From Flavobacteriaceae bacterium (lineage in GTDB: Bacteria > Bacteroidota > Bacteroidia > Flavobacteriales > Flavobacteriaceae): a DNA stretch of 37,864 bases. This document shows positions 9,261-17,524 of the stretch, piece after piece (within the stretch, counting starts at the first letter, position 1; every line of letters starts with the position of its first letter). The notes under the pieces were generated by a model. It did no database searches and was not told the DNA's origin. It saw only the letters and a list, made by a program, of their open reading frames with translations. Position numbers and translations under genes: made by a program. The DNA lies in contig JANTGS010000020.1 in NCBI GenBank assembly GCA_024762795.1, positions 1 to 37,864 on the forward strand. The letters are read 5' to 3'.

Positions 9261-9292
9261 TTCTTTTTTTAATAACTTCTTTTTTTAATAAC
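9261..9292. repeat. Perfect 16-bp tandem duplication
   Basis: The 16-base unit (TTC, seven T, AATAAC) occurs twice without mismatch at 9261-9276 and 9277-9292, in the intergenic region between divergent rpsF and the hydroxylase gene. It is probably a slippage product in T-rich DNA. Confidence 0.8.
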
Positions 9293-9361
9293 TTTTTTCA
9301 AAGATTCTCTATCTGATCAAGTCTGAGATTATTTCTTATATTTTTTACTACATATTTTTAC

Positions 9362-9369
9362 TATATTTA
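9362..9369 (+). promoter_or_regulatory. Putative -7 element for the sterol-desaturase-like gene
   Basis: TATATTTA matches TAnnTTTG except at the last base and lies 25 bases before the ATG at 9395. The -33 position is only T-rich (TTT at about 9341). Low to moderate support. Confidence 0.35.
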
Positions 9370-9394
9370 GACCTCAACAGCAAAATCATTTTAT

Positions 9395-10282
9395 ATGCAA
9401 ATTCCTGAAATACCCAATCTAATCTATTATGCCATCCCGGTTTTTATACTCAGTATCATAGTTGAAGTGATTATTACCACAAGGCGAAAGATCAAAACCT
9501 ACGAGCTTAAAGATGCTTCCTCTTCCATTGCCATGGGATTAGGAAACGTATTTCTGAACCTTATCGGAAAGGCAATTGTTGTTGGCGTCTTATTCTACAT
9601 ATATAATCATTACAGGCTCTTTACCATTCCTTTTACCTGGTGGGCATGGTTACTGGTTTTCTTTGCTGATGATTTTTCGTATTACTGGTTTCACAGAATA
9701 AGTCATGAGAACAGATTCTTCTGGGCTTCTCATGTAGTTCATCACTCTTCTCAAAAATATAATCTCGCTACGGCACTCCGCCAAACCTGGTCGGGGGTAT
9801 TCTTTTCCTTTGTTTTCTGGATCTGGATGGCTCTGATTGGTTTTCACCCTTTGATGATACTTACTCAAATGTCCATCAGTCTTTTATACCAGTTCTGGAT
9901 CCATACCGAAACCATCAACAAATTACCCAAATGGTTTGAAGCAATTTTTAATACGCCCTCACACCACCGCGTGCATCATGCTGTTAATCCGCAATACCTC
10001 GACAGGAATCATGCGGGAATACTGATTATCTGGGATAAACTTTTCGGTACGTTTGAAGAAGAAAAAGAAAAACCTGTGTACGGACTCGTATCCAACATCA
10101 ATACCTATAATCCTATAAAAATAGCCTTTCATGAATGGATCTCTCTTTTTAAAGATGCTTTTTTAAGCCCTACCTCTTTTTCCAACCGACTTAAATATTT
10201 TTTAAAACCTCCGGGGTGGAAACATGATGGAACCGGAATACTCTCTTCTGATCTTAGAGAACAATGGGAAATGGACGCTTAA
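9395..10282 (+). CDS. Sterol desaturase / fatty acid hydroxylase superfamily membrane protein
   Basis: The 295-residue protein is a di-iron membrane oxygenase of the fatty acid hydroxylase superfamily. The histidine clusters that bind iron are all present: HRISH (100-104), HVVHH (113-117), HRVHH (191-195) and a later NH at 205-206. Hydrophobic segments lie at about 9-27, 45-70, 82-97, 134-150 and 153-168. It should insert oxygen into a lipid CH bond or desaturate it at the inner membrane; substrate candidates are fatty acyl chains or carotenoid-like lipids, and the sequence does not decide. It stands alone, divergent from rpsF, and the following 430 bases hold no gene. The ATG at 9395 precedes the first membrane segment directly. 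Confidence 0.85.
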   Translation: MQIPEIPNLIYYAIPVFILSIIVEVIITTRRKIKTYELKDASSSIAMGLGNVFLNLIGKAIVVGVLFYIYNHYRLFTIPFTWWAWLLVFFADDFSYYWFHRISHENRFFWASHVVHHSSQKYNLATALRQTWSGVFFSFVFWIWMALIGFHPLMILTQMSISLLYQFWIHTETINKLPKWFEAIFNTPSHHRVHHAVNPQYLDRNHAGILIIWDKLFGTFEEEKEKPVYGLVSNINTYNPIKIAFHEWISLFKDAFLSPTSFSNRLKYFLKPPGWKHDGTGILSSDLREQWEMDA

Positions 10283-10464
10283 AAGATTTATGGATTGATG
10301 AAGATCCCTGATTAGTGTTGACCTGGGTTGGCAGGTAAGGATCGCCTATATTGTAAAATTTAAGCCTTATTATATTTTCCCTTTCAAATTATTTTTGTAA
10401 ATCTATTCCACAAGCTTTGTAGGTTAACTATTTATAAAACGCCATAACATAAAAACATTAACAA

Positions 10465-10606
10465 CTCCGTAGGAGCGTCCTGTTCTTTTCAATCCTTAAA
10501 ACGAAATTTATTACAATATTACTTTTGAATAATCAGACCGCTCCTTTGGAGCTATTTTCTATAAGGTTTATTATTTCTAGGATTAGACAGGCTCCTAAGA
10601 GGAGCC
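10465..10606. repeat. REP-like cluster of short GGAGC palindromes
   Basis: In the 434-base gene-free stretch 10283-10716 there are three short palindromes of one type: CTCC-GTA-GGAG at 10465-10475, GCTCC-TTT-GGAGC at 10540-10552 and GGCTCCT-AAG-AGGAGCC at 10590-10606. They are spaced about 50-75 bases apart in AT-rich DNA. A further small hairpin, TATGGC/GCCATA, lies at 10650-10670. The arrangement resembles extragenic palindromic elements scattered in Bacteroidota genomes. No protein-coding gene is apparent in the stretch. Confidence 0.55.
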
Positions 10607-10716
10607 ATATCCGTTTATCCTACTATGATGATTATATGAGATGAAAGGTTATGGCTCTTGCCTTGCCATAGGCCGACTCAATTTACCCCTCTTCGCAATA
10701 GGCTCTTTACTATTTT

Positions 10717-11280
10717 TTATAAATTTTTATGAAAATCTGCTGTAAAATTTTCCGGATATTTCCCCTTAACATCTTTGAAATAATTATGAAAGAATAAAAA
10801 ATCCTTTTTCATATCTCCAGTGGGATAATAAGGTTTCGAAATACGATACACTTTTTTCCCAAAATCAAATGCATTAAAAACAATAGGAACATGGGCCCCC
10901 ATGGCTATATGATAAAATCCGGTTTTCCATTTATCGGTCTTTGAACGGGTACCTTCCGGTGAAAGAGCCATGATCAACTCTTCTCTGTTATCAAATAATT
11001 TAATGATTGCTTCAACAGTATTTTTACTTTTTGACCTGTCTAAAGGTATTCCGCCCAATGCCTTAAAAATAAATCCGAAAGGTGGTTTGAACAGGGTGTG
11101 CTTTGCAATATATTGTGCTTTAACTCCGGTAATGATCTTCATAAGTAAGGCTACAATAAAATCGTAGTTAGAAGTATGGGGAGCTCCGATAATAATGAAT
11201 TTCTTGATATCTTCAGGATAACTGCCTTCAATTTTCCACCCCATTAAATTATAAAGAATAAATTTTGCAATATTTTTCAT
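10717..11280 (-). CDS. PlsC-like 1-acylglycerol-phosphate acyltransferase family protein
   Basis: The 187-residue protein carries the two hallmark motifs of glycerolipid acyltransferases: the H-x4-D catalytic box as APHTSNYD (His35, Asp40) and the substrate-binding SPEGTRS (107-113), with GGIPLDRSKS (76-85) between them. It should transfer an acyl group to a lysophospholipid or related acceptor at the inner-membrane face. At 187 residues it is shorter than classical PlsC (about 240), and the N terminus has only a weak hydrophobic stretch. Divergent from the DsrE-like gene with 72 bases between. The exact acceptor is unknown; a role in ornithine or amino lipids cannot be excluded. Confidence 0.85.
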   Translation of the reverse strand: MKNIAKFILYNLMGWKIEGSYPEDIKKFIIIGAPHTSNYDFIVALLMKIITGVKAQYIAKHTLFKPPFGFIFKALGGIPLDRSKSKNTVEAIIKLFDNREELIMALSPEGTRSKTDKWKTGFYHIAMGAHVPIVFNAFDFGKKVYRISKPYYPTGDMKKDFLFFHNYFKDVKGKYPENFTADFHKNL

Positions 11281-11352
11281 GAATTCTTATTCTGTCAGAC
11301 TTAATTATTAATAATTTTCGTAATATAGTAATTTAAAATCAATTGATAAAAA

Positions 11353-11895
11353 ATGAGAAAAATCACACTGTTTATAAGTATTCTGATTGTTTCTTTTTCT
11401 GCGCAATCGCAGGTTGAAACTTTAAAAGGAAAAGAGATTAAAGATTTTGGCAGATTTTATAAGATTAAAAATCCTGATCTACTTTTAGACAAGAATAAAA
11501 AATATAAAGTGATTTTTGATGTCTATACGGATGAGGAAGATAATACAAAAATCAATGCCAATATCAATACTGTTGCACGTTTTATCAATATGCATGTTCA
11601 ACAGGGAATCAACCCTGATAAATTAAAGATCGTTCTTGTACTACACGGTGCTGCTACAAAAAATGCTTTGTCAGATTCGGCTTTTAAAAAACGGTTTCAT
11701 TTTAACAATCCTAACTACGAAATATTGGAAGATCTGAAAAAAGCCGGAGTTAAAACTTATGTTTGTGGGCAATCCTTTACTTATAAAGGTTTTGAAAACA
11801 AAGAACTATCAAAAAATGTAGAATTATCTTTATCGGCTCTTACCGCACTTGTATACTATCAAAACAACGGATATGCCTTAATTTCTTTTAACTGA
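11353..11895 (+). CDS. Exported DsrE/DsrF-like family protein
   Basis: The 180-residue protein has a signal peptide (MRKITLFISILIVSFSAQSQ) and then a DsrE-like alpha/beta domain with YKVIFDVYTD (51-60), the central strand KIVLVLHGAAT (92-102) and a lone cysteine in TYVCGQS (Cys138) at the position of the conserved cysteine of DsrE-like proteins. Cytoplasmic DsrE proteins carry sulfur; this one is predicted to be periplasmic, so a redox or sulfur-trafficking role is only suggested by fold. It is 6 bases upstream of rmuC and probably cotranscribed with it, although a functional link is not obvious. Confidence 0.75.
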   Translation: MRKITLFISILIVSFSAQSQVETLKGKEIKDFGRFYKIKNPDLLLDKNKKYKVIFDVYTDEEDNTKINANINTVARFINMHVQQGINPDKLKIVLVLHGAATKNALSDSAFKKRFHFNNPNYEILEDLKKAGVKTYVCGQSFTYKGFENKELSKNVELSLSALTALVYYQNNGYALISFN

Positions 11896-11901
11896 TATAA
11901 A

Positions 11902-13218
11902 ATGAACGAATATCTGATCTATATTTTACCCTTAATTGCCTTGCTTTTAGGTATTGTACTGACCTATTTTTTAACCAAATCCAGTCTGGAAAAGAAAACC
12001 ATCGTGCTGAATGAGAAGATCAATGGTATCATTCATGAAAGAGATCTTAAACATAGAGAAGTTCAGGAATTAAAAACTAATCTGAACGCCTTACGAAACG
12101 AAAAAGAGAATGTAAGGATCTCTCTTTCCGAGAAACAGGAATTTATCAAACATCTTCAAAATAAACTGGTAGAAAATAAAGAGGAGATCGAACATATGCA
12201 GGAACGCTTTGCCAAAGATTTTGAAATCCTTGCCAACAAGATCCTTGAAGAAAAATCAGAAAAATTTACTGCAAAAAACAAAGAGAATATCTCTCAGATC
12301 CTGAATCCACTTCAGGATAAGATTAAATCCTTTGAAAAGAAAGTGGAAGATACACATAAAGAAAGTCTGGTAAAACAAACAGCCCTTCAGCAGCAAATCA
12401 TCCATTTGAAGGATCTTAATGAGCAGATGAGTAAAGATGCCATAAATTTAACCCGTGCATTAAAAGGAGAATCGAAAACTCAGGGCGACTGGGGAGAATT
12501 TCAGCTGGAAACCCTCCTGGAAAAAGCAGGACTCGAGAAAGATATCCATTACAGCACCCAAGGAGGATTCAGAGATGAGTCAGGCAATTTAAAAAAACCC
12601 GACTTCATCATTCATCTACCTGATAACAAGCATCTTATTATAGATTCGAAAGTATCTCTTACCGGTTACGAAAAATATTTTAATGCTGAAACTGAAACAG
12701 AAAAGAACCTGGGTATAAAGAATCATCTGTTAAGCGTAAAGAAACATATCAAAGATCTGGGCAGCAAAAACTATTCTGATCTTTACGGAATCAATAGTCC
12801 GGATTATGTACTGATGTTCATTCCTGTTGAACCTGCGCTGATGCTGGCACTTCACAATGATAAAAGTATTTATCTCGAAGCTTTGGATAAGAATGTGGTC
12901 ATGGTCTCCACCTCTACTCTGCTTGCCACTTTATCAACTGTTGCCTCCATCTGGAAACAGGAAGATCAAAAGCGAAATGTGATAGAGATCGCACGTCAGG
13001 CGGGAGCTCTTTACGATAAATTCGAAGGATTAGTTCAGGATCTACTAAAAGTTGGGAAACAGATCAATGCTTCACAGGAGAGTTACAAATCAGCTATGAA
13101 TAAACTTACCGACGGAAAAGGAAATTTGATCAACCGGGTGGAAACCCTTAAAAAACTGGGAGCCAAAACAAAAAAATCTATCCCCGGTTCGCTTCTTGAC
13201 CGGGCAAAAGAAGAATAG
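11902..13218 (+). CDS. rmuC: DNA recombination protein RmuC
   Basis: The 438-residue protein has an N-terminal membrane anchor (residues 4-24), a long coiled coil (about 27-115) and the RmuC nuclease-like domain (about 145-410) with the family motifs G-D-W-G-E-F-Q-L-E (196-204), KPDFIIHLPD, LIIDSKVSLTGYEKY and VLMFIPVEPAL. RmuC limits DNA inversions and has a PD-(D/E)XK-like core; the D in KPDF and the D-x-K in IDSK fit that core. The stop codon is directly followed by the ATG of the next gene (no gap), indicating translational coupling. Confidence 0.93.
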   Translation: MNEYLIYILPLIALLLGIVLTYFLTKSSLEKKTIVLNEKINGIIHERDLKHREVQELKTNLNALRNEKENVRISLSEKQEFIKHLQNKLVENKEEIEHMQERFAKDFEILANKILEEKSEKFTAKNKENISQILNPLQDKIKSFEKKVEDTHKESLVKQTALQQQIIHLKDLNEQMSKDAINLTRALKGESKTQGDWGEFQLETLLEKAGLEKDIHYSTQGGFRDESGNLKKPDFIIHLPDNKHLIIDSKVSLTGYEKYFNAETETEKNLGIKNHLLSVKKHIKDLGSKNYSDLYGINSPDYVLMFIPVEPALMLALHNDKSIYLEALDKNVVMVSTSTLLATLSTVASIWKQEDQKRNVIEIARQAGALYDKFEGLVQDLLKVGKQINASQESYKSAMNKLTDGKGNLINRVETLKKLGAKTKKSIPGSLLDRAKEE

Positions 13219-14187
13219 ATGATTGTCAGATCTAAATCATATAAACCACCTCTTCTTTTTAAAAATGGTCATATTAATACCATCTACAGAACTTTATTTC
13301 TAAATTATCCTGTTGAATATCAGCGAAAGCGTATTACAACTCCCGATCAGGACTTTCTCGATCTGGATTTTTCTCGGGTCAATTCTGATAAAGTCGTTAT
13401 TCTCATGCACGGTCTGGAAGGAAGTTCCTCTTCTAAATATATATTGTCCACAACAAAACATCTGAATGAAAATGCTTTTGATGTAGTAGCTGTCAATTTA
13501 AGAAGTTGTAGTGGCGAACAAAATCTTACCCTGGGCACCTATCACAGTGGTAAAACTGATGATCTGGAAACTGTAATTGATTTTATTGAAAAGAATTACA
13601 ACTACAGTCAAATCTTCTTAGCGGGTTATAGCCTGGGAGGAAATCAGATCTTAAAATATCTTGGCGAAAAGGGCAGTTCACTGATTAAAAAGATCACTGC
13701 AGCGGTTACGGTTTCAGTTCCTTGTGATCTTGAAGGATCCTCAGAGGCTCTGGCGAGATTTTCAAGTAAGGTTTATATGGAGCGCTTTTTAAGGACCCTC
13801 AGAGTGAAATCACTTGAAAAACTGGAAAAATTTCCTGACTCCGGTCTCGACAGAGAAAAAATCCTCAATGCCAAAAATTTTAATGATTTTGATAATGCTG
13901 TTACGGCTCCTATTTATGGCTATAAAAATGCCCGGGATTACTGGCAAAAAAATAGCAGTAAACCTTTTATACCGGAGATCAAAATCCCAACGCTGCTTAT
14001 TACTGCCAAAGACGATCCTTTTCTTTCTAAAACCTGCTTTCCTGTAAAAGAAGCAAAAGAAAACTCCTCTTTTTATCTTGAACTGAACCGTTATGGCGGA
14101 CATGTAGGTTTTAATCAACATCCTTCTGCCGGAAAGAATATCTGGATGGAATCCAGGATCGTGCAATTCTTTCTCAATCACCAATAA
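13219..14187 (+). CDS. Alpha/beta hydrolase of the YheT / ABHD1-3 family
   Basis: The 322-residue cytoplasmic protein is an alpha/beta-hydrolase of the YheT type. It starts with the family's PPLLFKNGHINTIYR stretch and has the oxyanion-hole segment LMHGLEGSS (62-70), the nucleophile elbow GYSLGGN (Ser138), the acid in TAKDDPF (Asp265 or Asp266) and the histidine in YGGHVGF (His295), so the triad is complete. Related proteins are esterases or lipid hydrolases; the true substrate is unknown. It begins on the base after the rmuC stop, forming a tight DsrE-rmuC-hydrolase cluster. Confidence 0.88.
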   Translation: MIVRSKSYKPPLLFKNGHINTIYRTLFLNYPVEYQRKRITTPDQDFLDLDFSRVNSDKVVILMHGLEGSSSSKYILSTTKHLNENAFDVVAVNLRSCSGEQNLTLGTYHSGKTDDLETVIDFIEKNYNYSQIFLAGYSLGGNQILKYLGEKGSSLIKKITAAVTVSVPCDLEGSSEALARFSSKVYMERFLRTLRVKSLEKLEKFPDSGLDREKILNAKNFNDFDNAVTAPIYGYKNARDYWQKNSSKPFIPEIKIPTLLITAKDDPFLSKTCFPVKEAKENSSFYLELNRYGGHVGFNQHPSAGKNIWMESRIVQFFLNHQ

Positions 14188-14204
14188 CTTGAAAGATAAT
14201 CTGA

Positions 14205-14233
14205 TTGTTAATTCATCTGATTAATTATATTTG
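14205..14233 (+). promoter_or_regulatory. Promoter of the PorV/PorQ-like gene
   Basis: -33 TTG at 14205-14207, an 18-base spacer, and -7 TATATTTG at 14226-14233 followed by C. The expected start is near 14239, only about 9 bases before the TTG start codon at 14248. Confidence 0.75.
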
Positions 14234-14247
14234 CAATAAATCAGGTA

Positions 14248-15324
14248 TTGAAATTGAAAAAGTACATTTTATATATTTTTCTATTTTCTCAGCTATTTTC
14301 TTTTAGTCAGGCTTTCAGAGGTTTTTCTAACGAATTTTTAAATCTGGGAGTGGATGCAGCTTCCTTTGGTATGGGAAAAGCGGTTATTGCCTCATCCAAT
14401 GATGTGAATTCCATATACTGGAATCCGGCCGGACTTACCCATATTGAAGATTATCAGGGAGCTTTGATGCACGCTGAATATTTTCAGGGAATAGGAAAAT
14501 ACGATTATGCAGGATTTGCTAAACCGATCAACGGGGAAAGTGCTTTTGCTGCTTCTATTATCCGGTTTGGTGTTGATGATATTTTAAATACCACAGAACT
14601 TATCGACAGTCAGGGAAATATCAATTATGATAACATCAGTCTTTTTTCCGCAGCGGATTATGCCCTTAGCGTTGGCTATGCCAGAAAATTTCTGCTTCAG
14701 GGAATTGATATTGGCTTTAACGGAAAAGTGATTCACAGGCAAATTGGCGATTTTGCCAGTTCCTGGGGATTCGGGTTGGATGCTGCCATACAATACGAAA
14801 GTGAGAACGAATGGAAATTTGGCTTGATGCTTAGGGATATTACAACTACTTTTAATGCCTGGAGTATCGATACGGAGGAATACAATAAAATAAAAAATAC
14901 CATTCCCGGACAAAATGCCGTTCAGCCGGAATCGCTGGAACTGACCAAACCTAAAGCTCAACTGGGGATTGCAAGATCATTTTTACTGTTCAGGGGTTTT
15001 AATCTGCTTACCGAATTTGATCTGAACATGCGCTTTACACAAACCCATGACCTGATCTCAACATCCTTTATGAGTATCAATCCGGCCATTGGTTTTCAGC
15101 TTGATTATCAACAGATGGTCTTTTTAAGAGGAGGATTTAATAACTTCCAGCAGATCAAGGATTTCGACGATCAGAATTCAACTAGTTTTGAACCCAATTT
15201 TGGCGTTGGATTCCGGTTTAAAGGAATTCAGGTGGACTATGCACTGGCCAATATAGGGGGAGCCAGCGGTACTTTATATTCTAATATCTTCTCTGTTAAA
15301 GTTGATTTCAGCTACTTCAGATAA
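14248..15324 (+). CDS. PorV/PorQ-like outer-membrane beta-barrel protein
   Basis: The 358-residue protein has a signal peptide, then FLNLGVDAASFGMGKAVIAS and DVNSIYWNPAGL near the mature N terminus, the signature of the PorV/PorQ (UPF0164) outer-membrane family, and alternating amphipathic strands to the end (FSVKVDFSYF). PorV itself works in type IX secretion, but this broader family has several paralogues and no secretion genes are nearby, so I do not call it PorV. No ATG is available before the signal peptide: the start is TTG at 14248, or a second TTG at 14254, close behind a consensus promoter. It precedes the DUF4105 gene on the same strand. Confidence 0.8.
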   Translation: MKLKKYILYIFLFSQLFSFSQAFRGFSNEFLNLGVDAASFGMGKAVIASSNDVNSIYWNPAGLTHIEDYQGALMHAEYFQGIGKYDYAGFAKPINGESAFAASIIRFGVDDILNTTELIDSQGNINYDNISLFSAADYALSVGYARKFLLQGIDIGFNGKVIHRQIGDFASSWGFGLDAAIQYESENEWKFGLMLRDITTTFNAWSIDTEEYNKIKNTIPGQNAVQPESLELTKPKAQLGIARSFLLFRGFNLLTEFDLNMRFTQTHDLISTSFMSINPAIGFQLDYQQMVFLRGGFNNFQQIKDFDDQNSTSFEPNFGVGFRFKGIQVDYALANIGGASGTLYSNIFSVKVDFSYFR

Positions 15325-15387
15325 TTCTTCTAAATACTGTGTTTTAAAAATATAAAGCCGGGTATTCTTTTTATACCGAGATAATGC

Positions 15388-15395
15388 TAAATTTG
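15388..15395 (+). promoter_or_regulatory. Putative -7 element for the DUF4105 gene
   Basis: TAAATTTG matches TAnnTTTG exactly, 24 bases before the TTG start at 15419. No clear -33 TTG is present. A short hairpin (GGTAT 15361-15365 with ATACC 15373-15377) lies just upstream and could attenuate readthrough from the barrel gene. Confidence 0.45.
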
Positions 15396-15418
15396 AAAAG
15401 TATTTTAAATCTTAAGTT

Positions 15419-16597
15419 TTGAAAAAACTCTTTTTTTTATTTTTTTTTCCTTTTATTGCTTTTGCCCAAAACATTCAATTATCGCCAAAAGCTGAGATCA
15501 CAGCTATCACCTGCGGTCCGGGTGAAGAATTATATTCCACTTTTGGTCATAGTGCTTTCCGGGTTCACGATGTGAACAACAAACTGGATAGGGTATATAA
15601 TTATGGAACCTTTAATTTCAATACACCAAATTTCTATCTCAAATTTACTCAGGGAAAACTCTTATACGAGCTGAGAGCCTACAATTTCGGCAATTTTTTA
15701 CAGAGCTATTTTAGAGAAAAAAGATGGGTAAAAGGACAGGTATTGGAACTCACCCCAAAGGAAAAACAAGATATTTTCGATTTTCTTGAAAATAATGCCA
15801 AACCTGAGAACAGAGCCTATCATTACGATTTCTTTTATGATAATTGTTCAACAAGGATCTATGATGTCCTGGAAAAAAATCTTGGAGATAAACTGGTTTT
15901 CGATAACCATTTTGAAGAAGAAGGTTTAACGCACAGACAGCTTATACAAAGGTATTTGGGCAATCTCCCCTGGAGTGACTTTGGTATTGACCTGGCACTG
16001 GGTTCAGTCATCGACAGGAAAGCTAATTCCAAAGAATATATGTTCCTTCCCGACTATGTACTAAAAGCACTTGATAAGGTACAGATCAAAGAAGAAGGCA
16101 ATCAAAAGCCTTTTGTAAAAAGAAAAGAAGATATTCTTCTCGATTTTAACGATAAAGTAGTTACCAAAACTTTTTTTACCCCACTGGTGGTTTTCAGTCT
16201 GCTCGCACTACTGGTATTCTATCTTACTTATCAGGATTATAAAAAGAAAAAAAGAAACCGCATACTCGATTTTATCATCTTCTTTGTTACCGGCCTTACC
16301 GGAGTTGTGGTCTTATTGCTTTGGTTTGCTACCGATCATCAGGCTACTGCCGATAATTTTAACATTTTATGGGCTTTTGCACCCAATCTAATCTTTGCTT
16401 TTATGAGTAAGAAAAATGCCAAAATGAGTTATTACTATATTTTCACTTTACTCGGATTACTCGATCTGCTTGTCATCCTCTGGATCTTTAAAGTTCAGAT
16501 ATTTTCTGTAGGCCTGTTCCCTATTCTCGCTTTATTATATATCAGATATCTTTATTTGTGGGCATATTTTAAAAATCTGAAATTTAAAAGGACTTAA
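15419..16597 (+). CDS. DUF4105 / Lnb-like envelope protein (possible lipoprotein N-acyltransferase)
   Basis: The 392-residue protein has a signal peptide ending FAQ at residue 17, a periplasmic DUF4105 domain (about 20-240), and four or five membrane segments in the C-terminal third (about 247-265, 280-300, 315-325, 335-355, 360-380). Conserved polar residues are the His in STFGHSAFRVH (His44) and the Cys in YDNCSTR (Cys143), a Cys/His pair like that of NlpC/P60-type enzymes. The Bacteroides protein Lnb, which completes lipoprotein N-acylation, has this domain; assignment here is by family resemblance. The start is TTG at 15419 since no ATG precedes the signal peptide. Its stop TAA overlaps the ATG of the following pseudogene. 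Confidence 0.8.
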   Translation: MKKLFFLFFFPFIAFAQNIQLSPKAEITAITCGPGEELYSTFGHSAFRVHDVNNKLDRVYNYGTFNFNTPNFYLKFTQGKLLYELRAYNFGNFLQSYFREKRWVKGQVLELTPKEKQDIFDFLENNAKPENRAYHYDFFYDNCSTRIYDVLEKNLGDKLVFDNHFEEEGLTHRQLIQRYLGNLPWSDFGIDLALGSVIDRKANSKEYMFLPDYVLKALDKVQIKEEGNQKPFVKRKEDILLDFNDKVVTKTFFTPLVVFSLLALLVFYLTYQDYKKKKRNRILDFIIFFVTGLTGVVVLLLWFATDHQATADNFNILWAFAPNLIFAFMSKKNAKMSYYYIFTLLGLLDLLVILWIFKVQIFSVGLFPILALLYIRYLYLWAYFKNLKFKRT

Positions 16598-17473
16598 TGA
16601 AAAACATCTTTAAGATATTTCTTATTCTAACTGCTTTGGGAATTCTGACCGGATTATTTCTATTGTTCAAAACCTTTAAAAATACAATCACTCCGGTACA
16701 CAGTCACCTGAAAGAATTGTCGGGTTTTGAATTTGACAGGTCCGGAAATCTATGGGGAATTGATGACAGCGGGAATCCACCTGAGCAATACAGGATAGAC
16801 AGCACCGGAAATATTACAAACACAATCCGGGTTACCAATGCAAAAAATATTGACTGGGAAGATATGACACAGGATGATCAAGGCCATTTTTTTATCGGTG
16901 ATTATGGAAATAACCTAAACAATAGAAGAATTCTAACAATCTACAAAATTGAAAATCCTATAGATATTAAAGGAAGTAAAACAAAAGCCGAGATCATTAA
17001 CTTTAAATTTGCTGATCTTATTTCAACAAAATAGGTACCTGATTCCGTTAGAAATTACGATATAGAAGCATTTGCTTATTATAAAAAAGAACTTTATCTG
17101 TTTATCAAAAATCGTACAGTTCCTTTTGATGGCTATACTCATTTATATAAAATGGGACTCTTTGCTGCGAATCATAACATAAAATATATCAGTAAGTTCA
17201 AAACCTGTACCAATAATAAATACCTCTGCTGAATCACTTTAGCGGCCATCAGTCCTGACAGTAAATAAACCGGCTCTACTGAGCTCTAACAAAATTTTTC
17301 TGTTTAAAAACTGGAAAGGAGATGATTTCTTTTCAGGTGATGTAAAAGAAATTGATCTGGGTTTGGTAACCCAAAAAGAAGCGCTTACTTTTTATAACGA
17401 TTCTATTATGATCTATGCCGATGAAAAATTTAAAGGGATTGGGGGAAATGTTTATTTTCTGAATATCAATTAA
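16597..17473 (+). pseudogene. Decayed beta-propeller-like protein gene (two nonsense codons, one frameshift)
   Basis: An intact 5' part encodes 145 residues: a membrane anchor or signal segment (6-24), then LKELSGFEFDRSGNLWGIDD and NIDWEDMTQDDQGHFFIGDYGNN, a pattern of flavobacterial propeller-type hypothetical proteins. A TAG at 17032-17034 interrupts it, yet the same frame continues as VPDSVRNYDIEAFAYYKK to a TGA at 17230-17232, then ITLAAISPDSK. An extra base near 17266 shifts the frame, after which KPALLSSNKIFLFKNW and the remainder run to a TAA at 17471-17473. Together this would give about 290 residues, normal for such a protein. Three independent lesions argue for real decay. The ATG overlaps the DUF4105 stop (TAATG), so it was once translationally coupled. 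Confidence 0.8.
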
Positions 17474-17500
17474 TAAAAAAGGCTGCCAAATGGCAGCCTT
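17474..17500 (-). terminator. Terminator of the TPR gene, possibly bidirectional
   Basis: Nine-bp perfect stem AAGGCTGCC (17479-17487) with its complement at 17492-17500 and loop AAAT. On the minus strand it is followed by a T-run (TTTATTA beyond the stem); on the plus strand by TAAAAATTTT, which is weaker. It lies between the pseudogene and the convergent TPR gene. Confidence 0.8.
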
Positions 17501-17524
17501 AAAAATTTTATAAATAGAAATTCA

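Noticed and set aside
9261-9292. CRISPR-like tandem repeat
   Set aside because: Only two adjacent 16-base units with no spacers, in T-rich DNA; slippage explains it.
14248-15324. PorV of type IX secretion
   Set aside because: The family is right but broad, no other secretion genes are nearby, and no protein in the window shows a clear type IX sorting domain.
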